The notes: generated by a model not told the origin, from the letters alone. Numbered from the stretch's first letter, positions 7,746 through 18,025 are shown. The stretch is 64,000 bases of DNA from Streptomyces sp. NBC_01288 (GCF_035982055.1 NZ_CP108427.1:3596001-3660000), one strand, 5' to 3'. Program-made: numbers and translations.

Positions 7746-7750
7746 TCTCC

Positions 7751-8356
7751 TCAGGCGACCGGTTTGTCCCACGCGACCATGTAGCGCCACAGCAGCCGAC
7801 GCCGGAACCGGGCTCCCGGCAACATGCGCCGGACGGCTGCGCGGGCCTCTCCCCAGCACATGGCCGAGTCCTCGATCGGCATGCCGACGGGGCCGAGTTT
7901 CCCGCCGTTCCGTCGTGCGAGGAACTGGCTCACGGGCAGTCCGCAGCCGCTGATCACCCAGTCCAGGAAGGTGCGGTTGTACGCCAGGCCGACGACCACC
8001 AGTCGGCCGCCGGGTGCCAGCAGGCTCACCAGCCGTGCCACGGCGTCCTCGAACTCCGTGTGGTGGACGACGGCGACCGCGCTCACGAAGTCGTACGTGC
8101 CTTCGTCGAGTGAGGTGGCGTCGAGGTAGTCGGCCTCTACGAAGGTGACGTTTTCCGGCAGCACGTCCGCGCGGGCGAGCCGGATCATCTGCGGCGAGCG
8201 GTCCACGCCCGTGACGGACCCGGCTCTGCTCGCCAGTTTGCGGGCCAGCAGGCCGTCCCCGCAGCCGACGTCCAGGGCGGTACGGCAGCCGGCGGGCACG
8301 GCGTCCACCACCAGGGGGTGGTAGTGGACATTGTGGTTCCAGTACGGGTCGGTCAT
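7751..8356 (-). CDS. Class I SAM-dependent methyltransferase
   Basis: The 201-residue protein has Rossmann motif I ALDVGCGDGLLA, motif II TGVDRSPQMI, an acidic loop VEADYLDAT and motif IV DFVSAVAVVHHTE, the standard SAM-binding order of the Methyltransf_11/25 type. Residues LAPGGRLVVVGL form motif VI. The substrate is not evident. The sequence starts MTDPYWNHNVHYHPL, a pattern I associate with a conserved small-molecule methyltransferase group in streptomycetes. It is downstream of nudC in the same direction with a 31-base gap, so it is probably cotranscribed. Confidence 0.85.
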   Translation of the reverse strand: MTDPYWNHNVHYHPLVVDAVPAGCRTALDVGCGDGLLARKLASRAGSVTGVDRSPQMIRLARADVLPENVTFVEADYLDATSLDEGTYDFVSAVAVVHHTEFEDAVARLVSLLAPGGRLVVVGLAYNRTFLDWVISGCGLPVSQFLARRNGGKLGPVGMPIEDSAMCWGEARAAVRRMLPGARFRRRLLWRYMVAWDKPVA

Positions 8357-8387
8357 CCGCGCCCCGGCATCCGCGCCCCAGGTCGCC

Positions 8388-9332
8388 TCAGACGAAGGTG
8401 CGCGTCGGCAGCGGCTTGCCGTACCAGAGTTCGATCAGGCGGGCCGCGATCGAGATGCCGTACGGGGGCAGCACCTCTTCGGACTCGAAGGCCGCGCGCA
8501 GCTCCTCGCGGGAGAACCAGCGGGCCTCGTGGATCTCGTCGCCGTCGACGTTGATGTCGGTCGAGGTGGCACGGGCCATGAAGCCGAGCATGAGGCTGGA
8601 CGGGAAGGGCCAGGGCTGGCTGGCGACGTACTCGACGTGGCCGACGGTGATGCCTGCCTCCTCGAAGACCTCGCGGCGCACCGACTGCTCGATGGACTCG
8701 CCGGGCTCCACGAAGCCGGCGAGCGTCGAGAAGCGGCCCTCGGGCCAGTGGACCTGGCGGCCGAGCAGGATGCGGTCCTCCTCGTCGGTGACGGCCATGA
8801 TCACGGCGGGGTCGGTGCGCGGGTAGTGCTCGGCGCCGCAGGCGGGGCAGCGGCGGATGTGGCCGGCCGCGGCGATCACCGTGCGCTCGCCGCAGCGGGA
8901 GCAGAAGCGGTGCAGGCGCTGCCAGTTCTCCAGGGCGACCGCGTGCACCATGAGGCCCACGTCCCGGGGTGACAGCAGGAGGCCCGCCTCGCGCAGGCCC
9001 GCGGGGCGCGCCGACTGGTCGATGCGGCCGGGGAGGGCGTCCTTCTGGAGAGCGAAGTAGCTGACGCCGTCGTCGTCGGTGCCCAGGAAGTAGCGGTGCG
9101 CCTCGGTGAGGGGGGCCTCGAAGGAGGGCGTCATGACGAGTTCGGTCTTGCCGTCGGGTGTCTCGTCGATGAGGACCTGGCCGCCGGAGACCACGAAGCA
9201 ACGGGTGGTGGGGTGGCTCCATGCCGCGGCGAGCCAGGCCTCGTCGAGCCGGTGGTGGGCGGCTCGGTCGATGCCGCTCGGGGCGGTGAGCGAGATGGGT
9301 CGGTCGGCTGTGTGGTCGGTCCAGGTGGTCAC
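8388..9332 (-). CDS. nudC: NAD(H) pyrophosphatase NudC (Nudix)
   Basis: This is a 314-residue protein from GTG 9332 (GGAAG upstream); a TTG at 9356 would add eight residues. It has the NudC-specific zinc ribbon (CSRCG with CPACG), the Nudix box GFVEPGESIEQSVRREVFEE followed by AGI, and the NADH-pyrophosphatase signature SQPWPFPSSLM. NudC cleaves NAD(H) to NMN(H) and AMP, and in other bacteria removes NAD caps from RNA. It neighbours uvrD2 and the adnAB pair, the gene neighbourhood also found in mycobacteria. Confidence 0.93.
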   Translation of the reverse strand: MTTWTDHTADRPISLTAPSGIDRAAHHRLDEAWLAAAWSHPTTRCFVVSGGQVLIDETPDGKTELVMTPSFEAPLTEAHRYFLGTDDDGVSYFALQKDALPGRIDQSARPAGLREAGLLLSPRDVGLMVHAVALENWQRLHRFCSRCGERTVIAAAGHIRRCPACGAEHYPRTDPAVIMAVTDEEDRILLGRQVHWPEGRFSTLAGFVEPGESIEQSVRREVFEEAGITVGHVEYVASQPWPFPSSLMLGFMARATSTDINVDGDEIHEARWFSREELRAAFESEEVLPPYGISIAARLIELWYGKPLPTRTFV

Positions 9333-9488
9333 GGGTGCTTCCAACTCCCCCGGCAATGCGGATTGTTTCGGCGGGCGGTTCAGCGGGACGTTCGGCAGGA
9401 GGCGACCGGGTCCGGCGGGGACGGGGTGTGCGGGGCGGTTCTTCCAGTGTGCCCCGCGCGCGTAGCCGTTCCGGATCGCGCGGTTTCG

Positions 9489-10901
9489 TCAGGGCGCGCG
9501 GCGCCAGGTGTCGGCGAGGTCTCCCCACAGGTGTGCGGTGGTTTCGACGCCCTTCAGGAGGAGGTCGAGTTCGACCTTCTCGTTCGGGGCGTGCCAGCCG
9601 TCGGAGGGGACGGAGATGCCCAGGAAGAGGACGGGTGCCCCGAGGACTTCCTGAAGGTCGGCGGCCGGTCCCGAGCCGCCTTCACGGGTGAAGAGGACCG
9701 GTTTCTCGAAGGCGCGGGCCATGGCTCGGACGACGGACTGGAGGGCCGGGTGGTCCAGGGGCGTCAGGCACGGGCGCGTGGCCGAGCTGAACGTGATCTC
9801 CTGGCGGATCCCGTCGGGCACCTGCTCGGCGGCCCAGGCTCGGACGGCCTTCTCGATGTGGTCGGGGTCCTGGCCGGCGACCAGCCTGAAGGACAGCTTC
9901 ACCATCGCCGAGGAAGGGATGATCGTCTTGCTGCCGGGGCCCTGGTAGCCGCCGCCGATGCCGTTGACCTCGGCGGTGGGGCGGGCCCAGATGCGCTCCA
10001 GGGTGGTGTGTCCGGCCTCGCCGTGGGTGGCGTGCGACTTGGCGGTGCGCAGCCACTCCGTCTCGTCGAAGGGCAACTCGGCGAAGAGCTCGCGCTCCTG
10101 ATCGGTGAGCTCGACGATGCCGTCGTAGAAGCCGGGAACGGCCACGCGTGCGTGCTCGTCGTGCAGGGCGGCGACGAGGCGGGCGGCCGCGGTCGCCGGG
10201 TTGGGCACGGCGCCGCCGAAGGAGCCGGAGTGGATGTCCTGGTCGGGGCCCAGCAGCCGGATCTCGCACTCGGCGAGGCCGCGCATGCCGGTGCACACCG
10301 TGGGGGTGTCCTCGGACCACATGCCGGTGTCGGAGACGATCACGGCGTCGGCGGCGAGCCGGTCGGCCTGCTGCTCGACGAGCGCCCGGAAGTGCGGGGA
10401 GCCGGACTCCTCCTCGCCCTCGATCAGGAGCTTCAGGTGGACGGCGGGGGCGGTGCGGCCGGTGGCGGCGAGGTGGGCGCGGACGCCGAGTGTGTGGAAG
10501 AACACCTGGCCCTTGTCGTCGGCCGCCCCGCGCGCGTAGAGGCGGTTCTCGCGGACGACGGGCTCGAAGGGCTCGCTGTCCCAGCCGTCCTCGCGGGCGG
10601 CGGGCTGGACGTCGTGATGGCCGTAGACGAGGACCGTGGGTGCCTCGGGGTCGTCCGAGGGCCACTCGGCGAAGACGGCGGGGGCGCCCGGGGTCGGCCA
10701 GACCTCGGCGGTGGGGAAGCCGGTCTCCCGGAGTGTGGCGGCGAGCCAGTCCGCGCTGCGCCGGACGTCGGGCGCGTGGTCGGGCTGGGCCGACACGGAC
10801 GGGATGCGCAGCCACTCGGCGAGGTCGTCGAGGAAGGCTGCGCGGTGCTGCTCGATGTACGTGCGGACCGCGCTGACGGCACTGTCAACGGTGTGGCTCA
10901 T
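9489..10901 (-). CDS. M20-family dipeptidase
   Basis: The 470-residue metallopeptidase starts at ATG 10901 (MSHTVDSAVSAV). Metal-site motifs typical of M20/ArgE-DapE-carnosinase proteins are clear: LVYGHHDVQPA (His/Asp ligands), RGAADDKGQ (bridging Asp), and IEGEEESGS (catalytic Glu pair). The dimerisation-domain loop GSKTIIPSSAMVKLSFRLV and the C-terminal PNEKVELDLL (VPSDGWHAPNE) follow. This architecture matches cytosolic M20 dipeptidases of the CNDP/PepV-like group. The exact dipeptide substrate is not predictable. It lies between adnB and nudC; the adnB stop is 10 bases upstream of its start, suggesting cotranscription. Confidence 0.9.
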   Translation of the reverse strand: MSHTVDSAVSAVRTYIEQHRAAFLDDLAEWLRIPSVSAQPDHAPDVRRSADWLAATLRETGFPTAEVWPTPGAPAVFAEWPSDDPEAPTVLVYGHHDVQPAAREDGWDSEPFEPVVRENRLYARGAADDKGQVFFHTLGVRAHLAATGRTAPAVHLKLLIEGEEESGSPHFRALVEQQADRLAADAVIVSDTGMWSEDTPTVCTGMRGLAECEIRLLGPDQDIHSGSFGGAVPNPATAAARLVAALHDEHARVAVPGFYDGIVELTDQERELFAELPFDETEWLRTAKSHATHGEAGHTTLERIWARPTAEVNGIGGGYQGPGSKTIIPSSAMVKLSFRLVAGQDPDHIEKAVRAWAAEQVPDGIRQEITFSSATRPCLTPLDHPALQSVVRAMARAFEKPVLFTREGGSGPAADLQEVLGAPVLFLGISVPSDGWHAPNEKVELDLLLKGVETTAHLWGDLADTWRRAP

Positions 10902-10911
10902 GGTCACGAGC

Positions 10912-13900
10912 CTATCGGCCCGCACTGACATCCTCGGTGGGCGGTTCCTCACAGTTTGCTTGCGCGCCCGGCTCCTCCAGCAGCAGCCGCTCCAGCGCGG
11001 CCCGGTCCGGGAGGTTCTCCGGCCGTACGACCTCGCCGCCGCGCACGTACAGGAACGCGGCCGTGACCGCTTCCAGGGGCACACCCCGCAGCTCGGCCCA
11101 GGCCAGCCGGTAGATCGCGAGCTGGAGCGGATCGGCGGTACGGGTGCGGCTGGTCTTCCAGTCGAGGATCTCGTACGTCGTCCCGTCGCCGTCGCCCTGT
11201 CTGTAGACGGCGTCGATACGGCCCCGTACGACGCGGCCGGCGATCGCGAGCTGGAAGGGGGTCTCGACGCGGTAGGGCGTGCGCCGGGCGTACTCGGTGC
11301 GTTCGAAGGCTTCCTTGAGGGCTTCCAGGTCGCGTTCGTCGGCGATCTCGGCCTCGCTGCCGGGCAGTTCGTCCGGTTCCAGCATAGGCAGGGTCAGCTC
11401 TTCGTAGCGTGACTCCACCCAGGCGTGGAAGCGGGTGCCCCGACGTGCGGCGGGTTGCGGCGGGCGCGGCAGCGGGCGGGCGAGTTCCTGCGCGAGGGCG
11501 TCCGGGTCGGCGGCCAGGAGCATCAGCTGGGTGGCCGTGAGGGAGGCCGGCAGGGGGACGTCGGTGACTCCCCGGCGGGCGCGCAGGAGTTCGCCGGTGA
11601 GGGCGTCGAGGTCGCGGTCCCAGGAGGCGATGGCACGGGCCTCCTCGGGGGTGAGGCGCGTGCCGGGCGGTTCCGTGGGGTGTGGGCGCGCGCCCCCTGG
11701 CGCACTGGAGTGTTCGGCGGCGTGCGGGGCCGTCGCCTGCTGCGGGACGGTCGGGCGGTCCGTGGTCCAGGCGTCCCAGTCGGCGGGGTCGTCCTCCGGG
11801 AGGGCGTCTTCGGCCCGAATGTCCGTCTCGGGGAGCGATTCCTCGTAGGGAGGCTCCCCGGAAGGGGGCTCGTCGTAAGGCGGTTCGTCGTCCTCCGGTG
11901 GTGGGGGCCAGTCCGGGTCGTCGTGGGTGTTCGGGTCGTGGGTGGCCGCGGGGTGGCCCTCGTCGTGGGAGGCGAGGTACTCCAAGTGGTTCATGACCAG
12001 CTTGGCGGCCTTGTGGCGGTGGGCCATCGCCGCGTCGTCCAGGGGCAGCGGCCAGGCCTGGTCGGCGGTGGCCGTGTGCAGGGCGGGGTTCTCCGCGCCC
12101 TCCTCGGGCTGGTCCGCCCAGGCCTCGATCTCGCCGTACCCGGCCGTGCAGTGGTCGTAGAGGGCCTGGAGGAAGTCGGAGGGTCCGCGGGGCTTCTTCT
12201 GGGTGGGACCCCACCAGTGGCCGGAGCCGAGCAGCAGGGAGCGGGGGCGGGTGAAGGTGACGTAGCCGAGGCGGAGTTCCTCGGTGTGCTGGTGGTCCTT
12301 CATGTCCTCGTGGAAGGCCTTCAGGCCTCGGGAGTCCCAGGAGGCCACGTCGGGCAGGGTGGCGGTGTCGCCGCGCAGGGCGTGCGGCAGGACCTTGCCC
12401 TGGGCGGTCCACTTCTCGCGGCCCTGGGTGCTGGGGAAGGTCCCGGTGACCAGGCCGGGGACGGCCACGACGTCCCACTCCAGGCCTTTGGACTTATGCG
12501 CGGTGAGGACCTTGACGGTGTTCTCGCCGCCGGGCAGGGCGTTGTCGAGGCCCTTCTCGTACTGGGCGGCGGTGCGCAGGAAGCCGAGGAAGGCGAGCAG
12601 GGTCGCCTCGCCGTCGCCCGCGGCGAAGGAGGCGGCGACGTCCAGGAAGTTCGACAGGGTCTCGCGGCGGCGGGCGGCCAACGCGTGCGGGGACGCCGCG
12701 AGTTCGACCTCCAGGCCGGTGACGGCGAGGACGCGGTGCAGGACGTCCATCAAGGGGTCGGACAGGGAGCGGCGCAGGTCGCGCAGTTCGGTGGCGAGGT
12801 GGGCGAAGCGCACGCGCGCGTCCGGTGAGAAGGGCAGCCCGTCGTCGTCCCCGGTGCGGTCGGCGCCGTAAAGAGGTGTCTCCAGGAACGTGTCGAGGGC
12901 GTCGGCGAGCGATATCACCTCGGAGGGGTCGACCCCCTCGACGGCCTCGGCGAGTCGGCGGTCCGGGTCGTCGTCCCCCACGCGCGTGTGGGACACGAGG
13001 AACCGGGCGCGTCGGCCCAGGAGGGCGAGGTCGCGCGGGCCGATGCGCCAGCGCGGGCCGGTCAGCAGCCGGACCAGGGAGGCGTTGGCGCCGGGGTCCT
13101 GGAGGACTTCGCAGACGGCGACGAGGTCGGCGACCTCGGGCAGGTGCAGCAGCCCGGAGAGCCCGACCACCTCGACCGGGATGTCGCGGGCGACGAGGGC
13201 ACCCTGGATCTCGGCGAAGTCGGTGGCCGTGCGGCACAGGACGGCGATCTCGGCGGGCGCCTTGCCGGTCCGTACGAGGTGGGCGATGGAGTCGGCGAGC
13301 CAGTCGATCTCCTCGGTGTGGGTGGGCAGCAGCGCGCAGCGGACCATGCCGTCGCGCTCGGCGCCGGGGGCCGGGCGGAGGGCCTCCACGCCCGCGTGCA
13401 TGGCGCGCAGGGGTTCCGCGAGGTTGTTGGCGAGGTCGAGGAGGCGGCCGCCGCTGCGGCGGTTCTCGCTGAGCGACTGGCGGGCGGCGAGGCGTCCGTC
13501 GGCGTGCGCGAAGTGCTCGGGGAAGTCGTCGAGGTTGGCGACGGACGCGCCGCGCCAGCCGTAGATCGCCTGGCAGGGGTCGCCGACGGCGGTCACCGGG
13601 TGGCCCGTGCCGGCGCCGAACAGGCCTGCCAGGAGGATGCGTTGGGCGACCGAGGTGTCCTGGTACTCGTCGAGCAGCACGACCCGGAACTCGTCGCGCA
13701 GGATGTCGCCGACCTCGGGGCGGGTGCGGGCCAGGGTCGCGGAGAGGGCGATCTGGTCACCGAAGTCGAGCAGGTCGCGCTCGCGTTTGGCGGTCCGGTA
13801 GCGGCTCACCAGCTCGGTGAGTTCACGCCGTGCGGCGGCCGCCTCGGGGACCTTGCGCAGCTCGGCGTTGCTGAGCTTGCGGCCCTCCAACGCGCGCAGC

Positions 13901-14505
13901 AGCTCGGCGTCGTAGGCGCGCAACTCCTCGGGGCGTACGAGGTGTTCGGAGAGCTCGCCGTCGAGCGTGAGGAGGTCGCTGACGAGGTCCGGGAAGGAGC
14001 GGGTGAGCGCCGGGTAGGGGCCGGGGGCCTCGCGCAGCACGCGCGCGGCGAGCTGGAAGCGGGTGGCGTCGGCGAGCAGGCGAGCCGTCGGTTCGAGGCC
14101 GATGCGCAGGCCGTGGTCGGTCAGGAGGCGGCCCGCGAAGGCGTGGTAGGTCGAGATCACTGGCTCGCCCGGAGGGTTGTCCGGGTCGATGACGTCGGGG
14201 TCGGTGACGCCCGCCTTGATCAGCGCCTTGCGGACGCGCTCGGCGAGTTCACCGGCGGCCTTGTTGGTGAAGGTCAGGCCGAGGACCTGCTCGGGGGCGA
14301 CCTGGCCGGTGCCGACGAGCCACACCACGCGGGCCGCCATCACCGTGGTCTTGCCCGACCCGGCTCCGGCCACGATCACCTGCGGGGCGGGCGGCGCGAT
14401 GATGCAGGCCGTCTGCTCCGGGGTGAAGGGGATGCCGAGGAGCTCCTTGAGCTGATCGGGATCGGTGATACGGGCGGGCATGTCGGAGAGGCTAGCGGCG
14501 GCCAC
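10912..14505 (-). CDS. adnB: AdnB-like UvrD helicase with RecB-type nuclease
   Basis: This is a 1197-residue protein if started at GTG 14505; an ATG at 14481 is equally possible and neither has a strong ribosome site. The N-terminal SF1 motor shows Walker A GAGSGKTTVMAARVVWL, LLDEYQDTS, GDPCQAIYGWRG and TAHKSKGLEWDVVAV. A Glu/Pro/Asp-rich linker of about 120 residues (GHPAATHDPNTHDDPDW region) precedes a C-terminal PD-(D/E)XK nuclease: GTRFHAWVESRYEE, then RIDAVYRQ and EILDWKTSRTR. Mycobacterial AdnAB is a heterodimeric end-resecting motor-nuclease for double-strand breaks. The gene follows adnA with a 76-base gap. The B label rests on the motif variant and gene order. Confidence 0.85.
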   Translation of the reverse strand: MAAASLSDMPARITDPDQLKELLGIPFTPEQTACIIAPPAPQVIVAGAGSGKTTVMAARVVWLVGTGQVAPEQVLGLTFTNKAAGELAERVRKALIKAGVTDPDVIDPDNPPGEPVISTYHAFAGRLLTDHGLRIGLEPTARLLADATRFQLAARVLREAPGPYPALTRSFPDLVSDLLTLDGELSEHLVRPEELRAYDAELLRALEGRKLSNAELRKVPEAAAARRELTELVSRYRTAKRERDLLDFGDQIALSATLARTRPEVGDILRDEFRVVLLDEYQDTSVAQRILLAGLFGAGTGHPVTAVGDPCQAIYGWRGASVANLDDFPEHFAHADGRLAARQSLSENRRSGGRLLDLANNLAEPLRAMHAGVEALRPAPGAERDGMVRCALLPTHTEEIDWLADSIAHLVRTGKAPAEIAVLCRTATDFAEIQGALVARDIPVEVVGLSGLLHLPEVADLVAVCEVLQDPGANASLVRLLTGPRWRIGPRDLALLGRRARFLVSHTRVGDDDPDRRLAEAVEGVDPSEVISLADALDTFLETPLYGADRTGDDDGLPFSPDARVRFAHLATELRDLRRSLSDPLMDVLHRVLAVTGLEVELAASPHALAARRRETLSNFLDVAASFAAGDGEATLLAFLGFLRTAAQYEKGLDNALPGGENTVKVLTAHKSKGLEWDVVAVPGLVTGTFPSTQGREKWTAQGKVLPHALRGDTATLPDVASWDSRGLKAFHEDMKDHQHTEELRLGYVTFTRPRSLLLGSGHWWGPTQKKPRGPSDFLQALYDHCTAGYGEIEAWADQPEEGAENPALHTATADQAWPLPLDDAAMAHRHKAAKLVMNHLEYLASHDEGHPAATHDPNTHDDPDWPPPPEDDEPPYDEPPSGEPPYEESLPETDIRAEDALPEDDPADWDAWTTDRPTVPQQATAPHAAEHSSAPGGARPHPTEPPGTRLTPEEARAIASWDRDLDALTGELLRARRGVTDVPLPASLTATQLMLLAADPDALAQELARPLPRPPQPAARRGTRFHAWVESRYEELTLPMLEPDELPGSEAEIADERDLEALKEAFERTEYARRTPYRVETPFQLAIAGRVVRGRIDAVYRQGDGDGTTYEILDWKTSRTRTADPLQLAIYRLAWAELRGVPLEAVTAAFLYVRGGEVVRPENLPDRAALERLLLEEPGAQANCEEPPTEDVSAGR

Positions 14506-14581
14506 TGACAGTCGAGGACCAATCGCCCTCAGGGGCAGAAGAAGCGCAGGTCAGCACATGTGGTGCGATACGTCACGCGAG

Positions 14582-17500
14582 TTACTCGACGACGTGTCGT
14601 CCCTCGGGCCGCGCGCTGCACGAGGCCCGGAACGCGCAGTGCGTGCAGTGCTGTCCGGCCGTGGGCGTGAACCGTTCGTCGAGGACCTTGCCCGCGGCCG
14701 TGGCCAGCAGTTCACCGGCCCACTCCCCCTCCAGTGGCTCCTGGGCCTGCACCTTGGGCAGGGTCTCGCCGCCGTCCCGTTGCGCGGCGCCCTGGCGCAG
14801 CTGGACGAGTTCGGCGCCGCCCGCTTCGGGGCGCACTCCGTCGAAGGCCTCGTCTACGGCGCCCTCCTGGACGGCGAGTTGATAGACGGCGAGTTGGGGG
14901 TGGCGCTCCACCTCGCGGGCGGTCGGTGTGGCCTTGCCGGTCTTGAAGTCGACTACGTAGGCGCGTCCTTCGCCGTCCGCCTCGACGCGATCCATGGAGC
15001 CGCGGATGCGCACTTCGTAGTCGCCCGCTTCGAGGGTGACGTCGAAGTCGTGCTCGCTGGCGACCGGCGTACGACCGGTGCGGACGCCGTTGGAGTCGAC
15101 GTGCCACTTCAGGAAGCGTTCGAGCGCCACGCGCGCGTTGTCCTTCTCCTGTACCGACTTCCAGGGCGCGTCGAAGGCGAGCGCGTTCCACACGGTGTCG
15201 AGGCGCTCCATGAGGGCGTCGAGGTCGGCGGGGGTGCGTCCGGAGGCGACCTCGTCGGCGAGGACGTGCACCACGTTCCCGAAGCCCTGGGCGGCGGTCG
15301 CGGGCGCGTCGGCCTTCACCTCGCGGCCCAGGAACCATTGCAGGGCACAGGTGTTGGCGAGTTGGTCGAGGGCGCTTCCGGAGAGCACGACGGGCTGGTC
15401 GCGGTCGCGCAGCGGCACCTTGCTCTCGGTCGGGTCGTACATGCCCCACCAGCGGTACGGGTGCGCGGACGGGACCAGGGCGCGGCCCTCGTCGTCGGCC
15501 AGCGCGGCCAGCCGGGCCAGCCGGCGTGCGGCGGCCTCCCTGAGGGTCTCGGACACGCGCGGGTCGACGGTCGTGGCGCGCAGCTCGGCGACCAGTGCGG
15601 CGACCGACAGCGGGCGGCGGGGGCGGCCGGTGACGTCCTTGGGCTCGACGCCGAGTTCGGTGAGGAAGCGGGACGGCTGGTCGCCGTCGTCCGCGGGTGC
15701 CTTCACGGCGGTGACGACGAGGCGTTCACGCGCGCGTGTGGCCGCGACGTAGAACAGGCGGCGTTCCTCGGCGAGCAGGGCTCCCGGGGTGAGCGGTTCG
15801 GCGAGTCCGTCGCGGCCGATGCGGTCGGCCTCCAGGAGGGAGCCGCGTCGGCGCAGGTCCGGCCACAGGCCCTCCTGGACGCCGGCTACGACGACCAGGT
15901 TCCACTCCAGGCCCTTGGAGCGGTGCGCGGTCATCAGGCGTACGGCGTCGGGGCGTACGGCACGCCGGGTGAGCGTGTCGGCGGCGATGTCCTCGGCGTC
16001 GATCTCCTCCAGGAAGTTGAGGGCGCCCCGGCCTCCGGTGCGCTCCTCCGCGCGGGCGGCGGTCGCGAACAGCGCGCAGACGGCGTCCAGGTCACGGTCC
16101 GCGTTGCGCCCGGCCGCGCCGCCGCGCAGTGCGGCCCGCTCCAGGCGCCCGGGCCACGGCGTGCCCTGCCAGAGGTCCCAGAGCGCCTCCTCGGCCGTAC
16201 CGCCGCCTGCCAGGCGCTCCCGTGCCTTGCGCAGCAGCGCGCCCAGGCGCTGGGCTCCGCGCGCGTACGTGGGGTCGTGCGCGACCAGCCGCTCCGGCTC
16301 GGCGAGCGCCCGCGTGAGCAGCTCGTCCGAGGGCGGCGGCACGGGGTTGCCACCGGCCCGCTCCTCCTCGCGCAGCGCCCGGCCCAGGCGGCGCAGGTCG
16401 GCGGCGTCCATGGCGGCGAGGGGGGAGGCGAGCAGAGTGAGGGCGGTTTCGGCGTCGAGCCAGGAGGGAGCAACGGGCTCTTCGGGATCGGCTTCCGGCG
16501 TGGCCTGTTCGTGCCCGTGCTCGGTTTCCACAGTGGCCGGTCCATCGTCGGCTTCCGACGCAGCGTCTTCTACGTCGTCGCCCTCCCCTACGGCTCCTAC
16601 GGCCTCGGTGTCGTCCTCGGGCCGCGCTGATGCCTCCGCCGCCGCCACCGCCCGCAGGGCCGTCAGCAGCGGTGCCACCGCGGGCTCGTGGCGCAGGGGC
16701 AGGTCGTCGCCGTCGATGTCCAGGGGGACGCCGGCCGCGGTGAGGGCGCGTCGGATCGTGGGGATGGTCCGGGAGCCGGCGCGTACCAGGACGGCCATGT
16801 CGCTCCAGGGGACGCCGTCCTCCAGGTGTGCCCTACGGAGGATGTCGGCGATGTTGTCCAGCTCCGTGCCGGACGTCGGGTACGTGTAGACCTCGACCTG
16901 GCCGCCGTCCCGTACCGGGGACAACTCGCGGTGGGCGCGCACCTTCTGGGCCGGGAGCCTGGTCAGGGGCATGCGCTGGGTGAGCAGGCGGGTGGCGGTC
17001 AGCAGGGTGGCGGCGGAGCGGCGCGAGGTCCGGAGCACCTCTACGGGGGCCGGACTGCCGTCCGCGCGCGGGAAGGCGCTCGGGAAGTCCAGGATGCCGT
17101 TCACATCGGCGCCCCGGAACGTGTAGATCGACTGGTCGGGGTCGCCGAATGCGACGAGGTTGCGGCCGCCGCCGGCGAGGGCGTGCAACAGTCGTACCTG
17201 GGCCGGGTCGGTGTCCTGGTACTCGTCCACGAACACGGCGTCGTACTCCGCGGCGAGCCGCTCCGCGACCTCGGGGCGCTGGGCGAGGAGCACCGCGCGG
17301 TGGACCAGTTCCGCGTAGTCGAGCACTCCTTGGAGGTCGAGTACGTCGAGGTACTCGGCGAGGAAGGCGGCGGCGGCACGCCAGTCGGGGCGGCCGATGC
17401 GGCGGGCGAAGGCATCCAGGGAGCCGGGGCCCAGGCCCAGTTCGCGGCTGCGGGCGAGGACCGCGCGGACCTCGTCGGCGAAGCCGCGGGTGGTGAGGCA

Positions 17501-18025
17501 GGCCCGCAGTTCGTCCGGCCACCGCACGTGGGCGAGGCCGAGCCGCTCCAGGTCGGGCTGGCCGGCGAGCAGTTCGCGTACGGCGACGTCCTGTTCGGGG
17601 CCGGAGAGCAGCCGTAGGGGCTCGACGAACAGGCCGGTGTCCTGGTGGGCGCGGACAAGGGCGTAGCAGAACGAGTGGAACGTGGTCGCCCGGGGCGCGC
17701 GGGCGGCGCCGATGCGCAGCGCCATGCGGTCGCGCAGTTCGACGGCCGCCTTGCGGCTGAACGTCAGCACGAGGATCCGCGCGGGGTCACCTCCCCTGGC
17801 GATCCGTGCCGCGACGGACTCCACGAGGGTGGTGGTCTTGCCGGTGCCAGGACCTGCCAGGACGAGCAGCGGACCGGCCTCGTGGTCAACCACGGAGCGC
17901 TGTGGCGCGTCCAGACGAGGGGGAACCGGCCGGGTCTGCGGGGTACGCACCAGTCGGTAAGCGCCACGGTTCCCCTGTCGCACCTGGGGGTGCGACAGGC
18001 GCCTGGTGGAGGAAGAGGAGCTCAC
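14582..18025 (-). CDS. adnA: AdnA-like UvrD helicase with iron-sulfur RecB-type nuclease
   Basis: This is a 1147-residue protein from GTG 18025; the frame extends to 18067. The motor has AGPGTGKTTTLVESVAAR, VDEYQDTDPAQ, GDPDQSIYTFRGAD and TAHRSKGLEWNLVVVAG. The C-terminal nuclease has MDRVEADGEGRAYVVDFKTG (DxK core) and a four-cysteine cluster: one Cys in NTCALQWFLG plus QHCTHCAFRASC near the end. That layout is the AddB/Cas4-type 4Fe-4S nuclease staple reported for AdnA. An acidic insert of about 60 residues (SEADDGPATVETEHGHEQ area) lies inside the motor. It likely pairs with AdnB to resect DNA ends, replacing RecBCD. Confidence 0.87.
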   Translation of the reverse strand: MSSSSSTRRLSHPQVRQGNRGAYRLVRTPQTRPVPPRLDAPQRSVVDHEAGPLLVLAGPGTGKTTTLVESVAARIARGGDPARILVLTFSRKAAVELRDRMALRIGAARAPRATTFHSFCYALVRAHQDTGLFVEPLRLLSGPEQDVAVRELLAGQPDLERLGLAHVRWPDELRACLTTRGFADEVRAVLARSRELGLGPGSLDAFARRIGRPDWRAAAAFLAEYLDVLDLQGVLDYAELVHRAVLLAQRPEVAERLAAEYDAVFVDEYQDTDPAQVRLLHALAGGGRNLVAFGDPDQSIYTFRGADVNGILDFPSAFPRADGSPAPVEVLRTSRRSAATLLTATRLLTQRMPLTRLPAQKVRAHRELSPVRDGGQVEVYTYPTSGTELDNIADILRRAHLEDGVPWSDMAVLVRAGSRTIPTIRRALTAAGVPLDIDGDDLPLRHEPAVAPLLTALRAVAAAEASARPEDDTEAVGAVGEGDDVEDAASEADDGPATVETEHGHEQATPEADPEEPVAPSWLDAETALTLLASPLAAMDAADLRRLGRALREEERAGGNPVPPPSDELLTRALAEPERLVAHDPTYARGAQRLGALLRKARERLAGGGTAEEALWDLWQGTPWPGRLERAALRGGAAGRNADRDLDAVCALFATAARAEERTGGRGALNFLEEIDAEDIAADTLTRRAVRPDAVRLMTAHRSKGLEWNLVVVAGVQEGLWPDLRRRGSLLEADRIGRDGLAEPLTPGALLAEERRLFYVAATRARERLVVTAVKAPADDGDQPSRFLTELGVEPKDVTGRPRRPLSVAALVAELRATTVDPRVSETLREAAARRLARLAALADDEGRALVPSAHPYRWWGMYDPTESKVPLRDRDQPVVLSGSALDQLANTCALQWFLGREVKADAPATAAQGFGNVVHVLADEVASGRTPADLDALMERLDTVWNALAFDAPWKSVQEKDNARVALERFLKWHVDSNGVRTGRTPVASEHDFDVTLEAGDYEVRIRGSMDRVEADGEGRAYVVDFKTGKATPTAREVERHPQLAVYQLAVQEGAVDEAFDGVRPEAGGAELVQLRQGAAQRDGGETLPKVQAQEPLEGEWAGELLATAAGKVLDERFTPTAGQHCTHCAFRASCSARPEGRHVVE